Below are positions 35,399-42,077 of a DNA stretch of 64,000 bases, piece after piece. The DNA is taken from IMG/VR virus record IMGVR_UViG_3300044645_001738, positions 1 through 64,000 of that record. The stretch is one strand, 5' to 3'. The stretch is from a virus. Below the pieces are notes generated by a model that saw only the letters and a list, made by a program, of their open reading frames with translations, had not been told where the DNA came from and did no database searches. Within the stretch, counting starts at the first letter, position 1, and the number at the start of each line of letters is the position of its first letter. Made by a program: the position numbers and the translations under genes.

Positions 35399-36661
35399 AT
35401 GGCTAAAAAAACTAAGATTCTTTGGGTTGCTGACTTTGCAGCAATGACCGGTTTCGGCCGTGTCAGTGGTGCGGTACTGCCGCGACTGAAGGATGACTTT
35501 GAAATTGTGGTGCTCGCATGTAATTGGCATGGAGATCCAACGGATGAGCAGAAAGATTTCAAGATGTATCCTGCGTCCAACCGATTCCAGCAGGCGCCCT
35601 TTGGTGAGGATCGCATTCGGGAGATTGTTGAGAAAGAACAGCCGGATATTGTGTTCAGCTTGAATGATCCTTGGATCGTTAGTGAACAGTACAGGCGTAT
35701 TCAAGATCTGCACCAGCAGAAGAAGTTTAAGTTCTGTGGCTACCTCACGATGGATAGCTACAACTGGATTGGTGGCATCGATGCACACATCAATGAATGG
35801 GATGCGTTGATTGCATTTACGGAATTTGGTGCATACGAATTCTTTAAGGCGGGTATCACCAAGCCGGTCACTGTAATTCCACATGGTTTGGATACGGATC
35901 TCTTTTATCCCATGGATAAGAAGGAGGCACGCAAGAAGCTGGGGCTGTCGGAGGACATCTTCATCTGTTTGAATGCCAACAGGAATCAGTTCCGCAAACG
36001 GATGGACATTACGATTGCAGCCTTTGCCAAGTTCGCAGTCGGTCGCCCGGATACGCAACTTTATATGCACTGCGGTACCAAGGATCAAGGGTGGGATATC
36101 ATGCCGCTCTTCGGGCGGGAGATGAGTAAGAACGGACTTGATCCAAACGGTCGCATCATCATGACCAATAACAACCAGGGGCCGCCGAACGTTTCGGTGG
36201 AGTTCCTGAATTGCATTTACAACGCGGCTGATATTGGGATCAATACCACCAAGGGGGGTGGCTGGGAGCTAGTCAACTTTGAGAATGCTGCCTGCCGTGT
36301 GGCACAGGTGGTGCCGGATCACACCAGTACCAAAGAGATTTTTGAGGGCTATGCCCCACTGATTCGTTGCGACCACGTGGATGTGGACACCAACATGGCA
36401 CGGGAGATGCCCTGCCCCTCCGACCAACACCTGGCGCAGATCCTTGCCAACCTCTACGACGATCGGGAGTACCTGAACAGTGTGGCCGATGCCTGCTACA
36501 AGCGGGTGACGGATCCTCAATTTAGTTGGGACTCAGTTGCGTCTCAGTTTGGAGGGGTGTTCCAGGAGGTGATGGAGGGTGGTGAGCCGGAAGTGGAAGA
36601 GAAGCCAAAGAAGAAAAAGAAGGAGAAGAAGGAAAAACGCACGGTTGGGGCTGCGGCGTGA
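35399..36661 (+). CDS. Glycosyltransferase, GT-B fold (GT4-like), 420 aa
   Basis: KILWVADFAAMTGFGRVSGA (first Rossmann part), VTVIPHGL (link between domains), KKLGLSEDIFICLNANRNQF, ADIGINTTKGGGWELVNFEN, CRVAQVVPDHTSTKEIFEG show a family 4-type GT-B transferase, which moves a sugar from a nucleotide donor. The C-terminus ends in a Lys/Glu-rich tail (PKKKKKEKKEKR). Target may be virion proteins, DNA or host surface; a second transferase is at 55919. Followed by a strong terminator. Confidence 0.8.
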   Translation: MAKKTKILWVADFAAMTGFGRVSGAVLPRLKDDFEIVVLACNWHGDPTDEQKDFKMYPASNRFQQAPFGEDRIREIVEKEQPDIVFSLNDPWIVSEQYRRIQDLHQQKKFKFCGYLTMDSYNWIGGIDAHINEWDALIAFTEFGAYEFFKAGITKPVTVIPHGLDTDLFYPMDKKEARKKLGLSEDIFICLNANRNQFRKRMDITIAAFAKFAVGRPDTQLYMHCGTKDQGWDIMPLFGREMSKNGLDPNGRIIMTNNNQGPPNVSVEFLNCIYNAADIGINTTKGGGWELVNFENAACRVAQVVPDHTSTKEIFEGYAPLIRCDHVDVDTNMAREMPCPSDQHLAQILANLYDDREYLNSVADACYKRVTDPQFSWDSVASQFGGVFQEVMEGGEPEVEEKPKKKKKEKKEKRTVGAAA

Positions 36662-36711
36662 GACTGGTCTCATGTGAGACGACTGAGGCTTGATTGGTGC
36701 CAAGGTGATGG

Positions 36712-36736
36712 ATCCCCTGGAAACAGGGGATTTTTT
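36712..36736 (+). terminator. Intrinsic terminator after the glycosyltransferase
   Basis: ATCCCCTG (36712-36719), GAAA tetraloop, CAGGGGAT (36724-36731), then TTTTTT. Textbook form. Confidence 0.85.
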
Positions 36737-36815
36737 GTAGCAAGGTGTACGCATTGAGGAGGTGGGGTACGGGTGAAATCCGATAAAACCCCCTTCCTAT
36801 CTTTACGTGACGCAC

Positions 36816-36839
36816 ATGACACTTTACTGAAAGTGTCAT
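36816..36839. promoter_or_regulatory. 24-nt palindrome, left copy
   Basis: ATGACACTTT (36816-36825), spacer ACTG, AAAGTGTCAT (36830-36839). A perfect 10-bp inverted repeat: operator for a dimeric regulator, or a hairpin. Confidence 0.55.
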
Positions 36840-36935
36840 TATTTGAGTCAGGGTGAGACAGGAATGAGACGGTGGGATTGGTGGGTTGTGCTTATTGTCT
36901 CAAGTACAATCTCACTTGAGAATCCTTGACAAATA

Positions 36936-36959
36936 ATGACACTTTCGGCAAAGTGTCAT
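36936..36959. promoter_or_regulatory. 24-nt palindrome, right copy
   Basis: ATGACACTTT (36936-36945), spacer CGGC, AAAGTGTCAT (36950-36959). The arms are identical to the left copy; only the spacer differs. TTGACA (36926-36931) just upstream may be a -35 box. Confidence 0.55.
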
Positions 36960-37000
36960 TTGGATCTAATAAAGATAAACAGGGGGTTTTATCGGGTTCT

Positions 37001-37336
37001 ATGGCTAGACCAGGCGCACCACTGCCACCTCTCTGGTACTTGGAGTCCCAGCTTCGGTTGTCGACTCAGTACCCATCTGGCCTGGAATGGGCTTGTACCA
37101 CGGGCTGGCACGCTGAAGGAGACATGGCCGGGAAATACGTCCCAGCCACCCGCTACTACGTGGTGAGGCTGGGGGGAGGGCAGTACCAGGCCCACAGGCT
37201 TGTCTACTTCCTACGCACCGGCCAGGACCCCCTGGAGGCCTCTGTCATTCACGTCGCATCTGACCGTGACAATCGCAAGGAACTGATCCTTCGTTCCAGA
37301 TCCCCTACCACCAATCTCATATTGGACTCAAATTGA
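37001..37336 (+). CDS. HNH-family protein with altered active site, 111 aa
   Basis: ATG 37001 with AGGGGG upstream. LPPLWYLESQLRLSTQYPSG, LEWACTTGWHAEGDMAGKYV, YYVVRLGGGQYQAHRLVYFL and ASVIHVASDRDNRKELIL follow the HNH_3-type layout (tG.L.W ... hRlvy.l.tG ... vDHi.gd..DNR..nL), but the first metal Asp of DHI is replaced by Ile. Catalysis may be lost; DNA binding may remain. Very similar starts are, as I recall, common in marine cyanophage contigs. It is the first of two nuclease-like genes in an inserted cassette. Confidence 0.65.
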   Translation: MARPGAPLPPLWYLESQLRLSTQYPSGLEWACTTGWHAEGDMAGKYVPATRYYVVRLGGGQYQAHRLVYFLRTGQDPLEASVIHVASDRDNRKELILRSRSPTTNLILDSN

Positions 37337-37337
37337 C

Positions 37338-38009
37338 ATGGCAAATTTGATTGCTCAGGTTTCCGAACTCAACGCTCGGCTCAACATTCGCTATTTGCGA
37401 AATGCAAATCAATGTGACGACAAGACCCTCGATGAGTACGGCTACTACCGGGGCTACGTGTGTCCGCACAACCACGACATACGTGACCAGGAAAACCATT
37501 GGTGTTACTACTGTGTCCAGAAAATCTGGAAGAACGTCTGTGGTTTTGACATCAACTATCTGGATCCCAACTACAAACACAAATACGCCGCGATCTGGAA
37601 CCGAATCAATGTCACAACCATGGATGAGTGCTGGCACATACGTGGCAATTCCAAACGTGCGTGCCTTCCTTCTTACCGTTCTCACTACGCCAAGCAATCA
37701 TCTGAATACGTCTCGCTCCATAAAGCGGTCTACCAGTGCGCGTGGGGAGATGTTGGTAAGTTTTTTGTGACTCGCGTGTGTGGCAATCCGGAATGTTTTA
37801 ATCCTGTACACATGCTTTCCAGCTGGAACAGGGACTATCCCCCTGGCCGCATTCACCCACTCGTCTTGGAATTTGAGCCAAGTAAATTGATGTGCTATGC
37901 CAGGGCGCGGAAGAAAGTACAGGCTGACTCTCTGGCTGCCACGCAGTACAAACAAACGATTACCAATCCACGGGAAGCAGCACCACCACCTGAATACGAT
38001 GAGGGTTGA
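37338..38009 (+). CDS. HNH endonuclease with zinc fingers, 223 aa
   Basis: An N-terminal zinc-binding part (YVCPHNHDIRDQENHWCYYC) precedes the core CWHIRGNSKRACLPSYRSHY, YVSLHKAVYQCAWG, TRVCGNPECFNPVHMLSSWN. The GNPECFNPVH motif with conserved His is typical of HNH_3-type homing endonucleases. The C-terminus is basic then Pro-rich. It is 1 nt after the previous stop, so both are one cassette between a terminator and late structural genes. Confidence 0.75.
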   Translation: MANLIAQVSELNARLNIRYLRNANQCDDKTLDEYGYYRGYVCPHNHDIRDQENHWCYYCVQKIWKNVCGFDINYLDPNYKHKYAAIWNRINVTTMDECWHIRGNSKRACLPSYRSHYAKQSSEYVSLHKAVYQCAWGDVGKFFVTRVCGNPECFNPVHMLSSWNRDYPPGRIHPLVLEFEPSKLMCYARARKKVQADSLAATQYKQTITNPREAAPPPEYDEG

Positions 38010-38020
38010 ATTGAGCGCAC

Positions 38021-38036
38021 TTACAATAAGGAAAAG
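38021..38036 (+). promoter_or_regulatory. Candidate late promoter TTACAATAAGGAAAAG
   Basis: Member of the TTANAATAAGNAAAA set, 15 nt before ATG 38052. Confidence 0.5.
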
Positions 38037-38051
38037 GAATTATATCAAATA

Positions 38052-38996
38052 ATGTCGCGCAACCCGGCTATTGCCCAAGCCAATCGCAGTAAATCAAATC
38101 CATTGGTACTTGGTACCTTTAGTACAACTTCACTGCGCTATCTAAAGGGTAAGCTGGGCCCGCAAAATAAAGTCATTGGCTACAAGGATACCAACCAAAC
38201 GTCAAACGGTGGCTTCGGCGGTGGCACCTACAACCATTGGTTTCAAATTAACCTTGTAATCCCTGGTTGGATTGTTGTTACCAAAGGGCCACCGCGTCCA
38301 AGCTACATTCAAATTTCTGCGTATGACTTGGATTCAATTCCTATCCAGGGACGTGGAGTTTTTGATGAAGACTCTGTGTCAATCATCAGTGACAACGAAA
38401 TTTCACATCCGTACCTTGGTACGGTTATGGGCGCACAATCGAATGTATACAACTTCTTCTCAAGGTTTCGCGTCGACCGTGGCGACGATCGCTACTACGC
38501 GCTGGAAGCGGGTGCATACTTGATTTGTGTTTCGACTACTCGCAATGAACCGCTTGATTACGAGCTTGGTCTTGTTGTTGAGTTTCCTCCAACCGAAATG
38601 TTTATCGCCCTGGAGGATGAGGGTGATATTGCTTACCTGCTCCAGGAGACCTCAATTGATTTCAGCCGTACAATCAATGTAATTTCTCCTGTTTCTGTTA
38701 ACACTGTCATTTCTAGCAGCGTAGAACAACCGAATGGATTCACCGAACTGCTTTGCGCTATTAACTCAGGCATTACCGTTACCGTGCTCGATGGTTCCAC
38801 TTGGTTCATTGGTGACCAAATTCCATCTGAACAAGGTGATCAATATTGGGTAAACGTTGACACTGCAGATGATCAAGAATATTTTCTTGCCATTCACGAT
38901 CACTCTCTGTCAGAATGGCAGCAAGCATGGGAGTCTGAGCACCAGGACACGGACAAGTTCCCTGATATCTTTATCCCTCTCACCAACAGACCATGA
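38052..38996 (+). CDS. Putative virion protein, 314 aa
   Basis: Beta-rich: HWFQINLVIPGWIVVTKGPP, RPSYIQISAYDLDSIPIQGR, YALEAGAYLICVSTTRNEPL, LGLVVEFPPTEMF. Such jelly-roll-like proteins are common as tail or fibre accessory proteins. A late-promoter motif precedes it. No firm family. Coupled to the next gene by a 4-nt overlap. Confidence 0.6.
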   Translation: MSRNPAIAQANRSKSNPLVLGTFSTTSLRYLKGKLGPQNKVIGYKDTNQTSNGGFGGGTYNHWFQINLVIPGWIVVTKGPPRPSYIQISAYDLDSIPIQGRGVFDEDSVSIISDNEISHPYLGTVMGAQSNVYNFFSRFRVDRGDDRYYALEAGAYLICVSTTRNEPLDYELGLVVEFPPTEMFIALEDEGDIAYLLQETSIDFSRTINVISPVSVNTVISSSVEQPNGFTELLCAINSGITVTVLDGSTWFIGDQIPSEQGDQYWVNVDTADDQEYFLAIHDHSLSEWQQAWESEHQDTDKFPDIFIPLTNRP

Positions 38997-39130
38997 TTTA
39001 CCGATTGCTTTCGTTTTGGTCTCGTCTTACAAAACAAAGGCCAACCAAAACAAAAACTCAGGCACATCGTTGGTATCAGTACTGCCAGGAAAATCCACAC
39101 GCTAGTTGCTGCAAGATGTATGACGTATGA
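38993..39130 (+). CDS. Unknown small basic protein, 45 aa
   Basis: ATG 38993 overlaps the previous stop. MIYRLLSFWSRLTKQRPTKT, QAHRWYQYCQENPHASCCKM: basic, with CC-containing C-terminus. Overlaps the next gene by 11 nt. No family recognised. Confidence 0.55.
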   Translation: MIYRLLSFWSRLTKQRPTKTKTQAHRWYQYCQENPHASCCKMYDV

Positions 39131-39566
39131 AGCTAAACGCTTTAGACGCTGCAAAAAGACAACAACGTATCAACTGAAAAACGGGTACATCTTTAAGATG
39201 CGCCTGATGCCGTGGCTAAGGACGGATGCTGGTTGTATTTGGCTGGCCAGCTTGGCAGTCGGCAAATCAAAACGTCAACTTAATGACTGGCTCAATAAAC
39301 GCAACAAAAAGTCGGTGCGTTCTTTAGCGGCGTCTTTGACAGGGCAAGAAGGAAACAAAATACAAGCTTTGGCTATCCGTCAAGTTCGTCATTGGGTAGC
39401 TGATTTACCGCCTGGTGATTCTTTGTGTTTAAGGTGTGAGTCTGCAGTACCAGACAAACAATTCAAGGTGTGGCGACGTTGGTTTGAAACGCATGAAGAT
39501 CCAAGGTGGAGAATAAATCCAGATCTTAAATCTTTCTATATTTATAAGCCTAGCAATTTAGAATAA
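39120..39566 (+). CDS. Unknown basic protein, 148 aa
   Basis: MTYEAKRFRRCKKTTTYQLK, YIFKMRLMPWLRTDAGCIWL, GKSKRQLNDWLNKRNKKSVR, AIRQVRHWVADLPPGDSLCL. Strongly basic and Trp-rich, probably nucleic-acid-binding. The last part (RWFETHEDPRWRINPDLKSF) also appears conserved. No family recognised. Its stop overlaps a late-promoter-like motif. Confidence 0.6.
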   Translation: MTYEAKRFRRCKKTTTYQLKNGYIFKMRLMPWLRTDAGCIWLASLAVGKSKRQLNDWLNKRNKKSVRSLAASLTGQEGNKIQALAIRQVRHWVADLPPGDSLCLRCESAVPDKQFKVWRRWFETHEDPRWRINPDLKSFYIYKPSNLE

Positions 39567-39575
39567 GGAAAAAGG
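39558..39575 (+). promoter_or_regulatory. Candidate late promoter TTAGAATAAGGAAAAAGG
   Basis: Best copy of the TTANAATAAGNAAAA set, 8 nt before ATG 39584; it overlaps the stop of the previous gene. Confidence 0.5.
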
Positions 39576-39583
39576 TATTGATC

Positions 39584-39748
39584 ATGTCCCAATTTCAACG
39601 TTACCTGGAAATCTTGTTTGCTTTCCACGCTTTTTGTTCGTTAGTTTGTGCACTGACTCCGACGCGCAAAGACGACACATTTATTGGTTATCTCTATCGT
39701 TTCCTTGAAGCAGGTGCTCTGTTGGTTGGCCGCGCCAAAGATCGCTGA
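39584..39748 (+). CDS. Putative holin or membrane partner of the endolysin, 54 aa
   Basis: ATG 39584 behind the TTAGAATAAGG motif. MSQFQRYLEILFAFHAFCSL, VCALTPTRKDDTFIGYLYRF, LEAGALLVGRAKDR: one or two short membrane helices with a conserved CALTPT..DD..G..Y segment seen in small phage membrane proteins next to lysins. It converges with a leftward gene ending one base away. Holin function is inferred from size and the nearby endolysin. Confidence 0.6.
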   Translation: MSQFQRYLEILFAFHAFCSLVCALTPTRKDDTFIGYLYRFLEAGALLVGRAKDR

Positions 39749-39916
39749 TCAATCGGGCAACGCTTGAAACCACCAAGTGCATCCGCCTTGTTGCTCTACC
39801 CAATCTCGTGTTGCATACGCCGCCTCTTTCGAGAGTGTGGCGCATTTTTTTTCATCACCAACTTGCCAACACATATTGACACGTATGTGTAGATCTTTGT
39901 TTTTTGCTTTAGCCAT
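39749..39916 (-). CDS. Unknown small protein next to the endolysin, 55 aa
   Basis: ATG 39916 (minus): MAKAKNKDLHIRVNMCWQVG, DEKKCATLSKEAAYATRDWV, EQQGGCTWWFQALPD. Contains three Cys and a C-terminal Trp/Phe cluster. It overlaps the endolysin stop by one base. No family recognised. Confidence 0.6.
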   Translation of the reverse strand: MAKAKNKDLHIRVNMCWQVGDEKKCATLSKEAAYATRDWVEQQGGCTWWFQALPD

Positions 39917-40923
39917 CAGTAGTCCCAGCGAATTCGCGCTTTACTTTCCCTCATTCCAAGATGGACAAATCCCTTTTTAGCACCGTAACCAACTGAGTAC
40001 GGCCAATTTTTGTCACACCAGTCTTGCAGTGTGTAGACACTGACGCCATCAATGTAAAAGTCAACGGCACCTTTGGAGGGTGCGTCGTAGGTGTGCTCAC
40101 TGTTTCTTGCACCACCAACTTGTGAATTAATTGGTTCCGGCCGTGAACCACTGGTAATTACCAACGGTTTGTTCCCAAATGCAGCACGTGCTTTTTCCAA
40201 GAACTTACACAGTTCCAAGGCTGTTTCACATTGATACTGTTTGGTAAAACGACGCGCCTCTTGATTCAAAGTCAATTCACCGTAGGTGATGTGTTCCGTG
40301 ACTTTGGTTGTGAATGGGCTCCAGGGTTGAAATTTAGATGGCGTTTCAGGTTTTACTGCTGGCGTTGAGGGCTTGTCTTGTTTGGATAAGATGCCAATCA
40401 GTTTTGTTGCGTAGTTTGGATCAGTGGCATACCCTTCGGCAACTAAAAGCTTGGCGCATTCTTCAGCACTTTTGGCACGATTAACACCTTGGTAGCGACC
40501 AAAGTCTTTGTACCAGCGCTCGACTAGGTAGCAAACACAGGTGTAAAGGTCGGGGAAATCAATGAATCCGGCTTTGATCGTGACCCATTTACCGTTGAGA
40601 AATTCTTGGGTGTTGACGTTGGACCCACTTCCCTTTAATCCAAAGTAGTTGTGAGTACCTGATGTGTGTTTGCCCCAGCCTGATTCCAGTGCCCACTGCG
40701 CCGCAACAACTTCCGGATATTTACTGCCCGCTGCTTTTGCTGCGGCAAATACACCGTCCCAGGTGTTGTCAAAACTTTGGGGCGGTGTTGGTTTTTTTCG
40801 GTACATAGACGCAAAAGTCTCCAGAACCGAGGAGGAAACCTGATCCTGGAGCCAGTTAAATGCGTCAACTTGATGTGGCAGTCCTTTGAAAAACTCGGCT
40901 GCCTCGACAAATTTTATTGACAT
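39916..40923 (-). CDS. Bifunctional endolysin: glucosaminidase plus M15 peptidase, 335 aa
   Basis: Residues about 60-185: VVAAQWALESGWGKHTSGTH, NYFGLKGSG match the N-acetylglucosaminidase family (catalytic Glu in LESGWGKH). Residues about 205-335: LTLNQEARRFTKQYQCETAL, KPLVITSGSRPEPINSQVGG, NSEHTYDAPSKGAVDFYI, GFVHLGMR match the Peptidase_M15 (D-Ala-D-Ala-type) zinc peptidase, with the SxH...GxAxD...H metal ligands. The enzyme would cut both glycan and peptide of peptidoglycan at lysis. Minus-strand operon. Confidence 0.85.
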   Translation of the reverse strand: MSIKFVEAAEFFKGLPHQVDAFNWLQDQVSSSVLETFASMYRKKPTPPQSFDNTWDGVFAAAKAAGSKYPEVVAAQWALESGWGKHTSGTHNYFGLKGSGSNVNTQEFLNGKWVTIKAGFIDFPDLYTCVCYLVERWYKDFGRYQGVNRAKSAEECAKLLVAEGYATDPNYATKLIGILSKQDKPSTPAVKPETPSKFQPWSPFTTKVTEHITYGELTLNQEARRFTKQYQCETALELCKFLEKARAAFGNKPLVITSGSRPEPINSQVGGARNSEHTYDAPSKGAVDFYIDGVSVYTLQDWCDKNWPYSVGYGAKKGFVHLGMRESKARIRWDY

Positions 40924-40964
40924 CGACCTAAAGCTTTTTACTAACTTTAGATCAGGTGTGTCAA

Positions 40965-41156
40965 TTACTCAGCAGTTTCTTCTGCCACAACTTCGGGAGT
41001 AATGGCTTCTTCTTCGGATTCCGGTTCAAACTCCAGGGTATCAACCAGTTTGCCAATGAGTTCAGCGGCAAACGCAATAAGGTTGCCGTCACCTGTGGCA
41101 CGTGCAGAACCAAAGGAGTTGATGGCGGAAACCAGTTGAGACTTTTTGCAGGCCAT
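40965..41156 (-). CDS. Conserved cyanophage small protein, 63 aa
   Basis: MACKKSQLVSAINSFGSARA, TGDGNLIAFAAELIGKLVDT, then a Glu-rich tail (LEFEPESEEEAITPEVVAEE). The first half is, as I recall, conserved in many cyanophages next to lysis genes; no function known. Helical with an acidic, likely disordered end. Confidence 0.7.
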   Translation of the reverse strand: MACKKSQLVSAINSFGSARATGDGNLIAFAAELIGKLVDTLEFEPESEEEAITPEVVAEETAE

Positions 41157-41192
41157 GTCAGTCAGTTAGCTTACGTAAAATATAGCAAATAA

Positions 41193-41516
41193 TTACCAGG
41201 GAATGCCAGACGCTGATGTTGGGTTGAGTTTTTGTTGAATCTGGTCGTTCAAACTTTTTTCAATAGAAACAACTTGATCAACGCCAAGTGCTGCCAGTAA
41301 CCAACCAACAACTTGCGATTTGGTCAGTTGATTGTACGGCGTAAAGGAACCGGAGGCTGGCTCACCTAACCCAATGCTGCCGTAAACACTGGCTACTTCA
41401 CCGCTTTCTTCCAGGGATGCAGTCCAGTGGATCGTGGAAACAGCACCGTCTGGGCATGTGTCTCCATCAGGAAGATGACGCTCAAGCTGTGCAATATCCC
41501 AGGTAACAGTAGACAT
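41193..41516 (-). CDS. Conserved cyanophage DUF7936-like protein, 107 aa
   Basis: VTWDIAQLERHLPDGDTCPD, GAVSTIHWTASLEESGEVAS, VYGSIGLGEPASGSFTPYNQ, LTKSQVVGWLLAALG, then IQQKLNPTSASGIPW match a conserved cyanophage protein (T.W.I..LeR...DG.V...HW.......G...s.YG..gL....F.Py..l....V..W...) found near fibre genes; probably a small structural or accessory protein. A late-promoter motif lies just upstream. Confidence 0.7.
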   Translation of the reverse strand: MSTVTWDIAQLERHLPDGDTCPDGAVSTIHWTASLEESGEVASVYGSIGLGEPASGSFTPYNQLTKSQVVGWLLAALGVDQVVSIEKSLNDQIQQKLNPTSASGIPW

Positions 41517-41526
41517 GTTGATAAAT

Positions 41527-41543
41527 GTTTTTCTTATTTTAAC
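41527..41543 (-). promoter_or_regulatory. Candidate late promoter GTTAAAATAAGAAAAAC
   Basis: Minus-strand member of the TTANAATAAGNAAAA set, 10 nt upstream of the ATG at 41516. Confidence 0.5.
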
Positions 41544-41568
41544 AGTTTGTTCGTTTAAGTGACCTTAG

Positions 41569-42075
41569 TTAAAACCCAATCTCCAAAAATGAATGCCTTT
41601 CTGTTGACACAAACCCACTTCGTGCTTGCCTTACAGAAATCCAGTACGGCAAAATACCAAGTCTACGCCACATCCAGGCTCTCCATGTGTCGATTTTGAT
41701 GTGTGTGGCGTCGGATGTTTTGTAGCCATCACCATCTTGGTAACTGTGACCTTCAATGGGAACACGCCCACCCCATACTTGTTCTGCGATAGCAAGCGCT
41801 CGTGGCATGTGGGAGGAATCAGTGACCACAAACAAACGTGTGATGCCAAGTCGACGCAACAACTTATAGGTATGAGTGAAGTTGGTAACGGTGTCCCAGG
41901 CCTGCATGTCGATTGTAATTCGACTACGATCAATGCCAGCGGTATCGTAATAATTGAGGCCATGGTCACCCCCTTCCGAGGAGATGACCACAGCTGCGTT
42001 TGGATACTGCAAGGCAAGTTCAGCGGCCTTGGTTGCCCTAACCGGATTGCCTCCCAAGTGGAGAATAATATCCAC
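41569..42075 (-). CDS. YdcF/SanA-like (DUF218) protein, 168 aa
   Basis: ILHLGGNPVRATKAAELALQ, AAVVISSEGGDHG, ITIDMQAWDTVTNFTHTYKL, LFVVTDSSHMPRALAIAEQ match the DUF218 domain (D..DTv.Nf ... vVTs..HmpRA). Family members act in the envelope of bacteria, possibly on cell-wall precursors. It may be a modifier of host surface or tail glycans. Between lysis and tail-fibre genes. Confidence 0.7.
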   Translation of the reverse strand: MDIILHLGGNPVRATKAAELALQYPNAAVVISSEGGDHGLNYYDTAGIDRSRITIDMQAWDTVTNFTHTYKLLRRLGITRLFVVTDSSHMPRALAIAEQVWGGRVPIEGHSYQDGDGYKTSDATHIKIDTWRAWMWRRLGILPYWISVRQARSGFVSTERHSFLEIGF

Positions 42076-42077
42076 GT

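Larger units (their letters stand above)
36780..36995. repeat. 60-bp imperfect inverted repeat with palindromes, next to the HNH cassette
   Basis: The left arm (36780-36839, read leftward) and right arm (36936-36995, read rightward) have equal length. Both run CAAATAATGACAC...palindrome..., TAAAGATA, AGGGGGTTTTATCGG. Outer 14 bp (CCGATAAAACCCCC at 36780-36793 and its complement at 36982-36995) are perfect; the middle is partly diverged. The right arm forms the leader of the gene at 37001; the left arm faces no gene. Confidence 0.75.

Noticed and set aside
36533-36754. Leftward ORF over the glycosyltransferase end and terminator
   Set aside because: It is the complement of the Lys-rich tail of the glycosyltransferase and a terminator; no leader, although the left inverted-repeat arm points to it.
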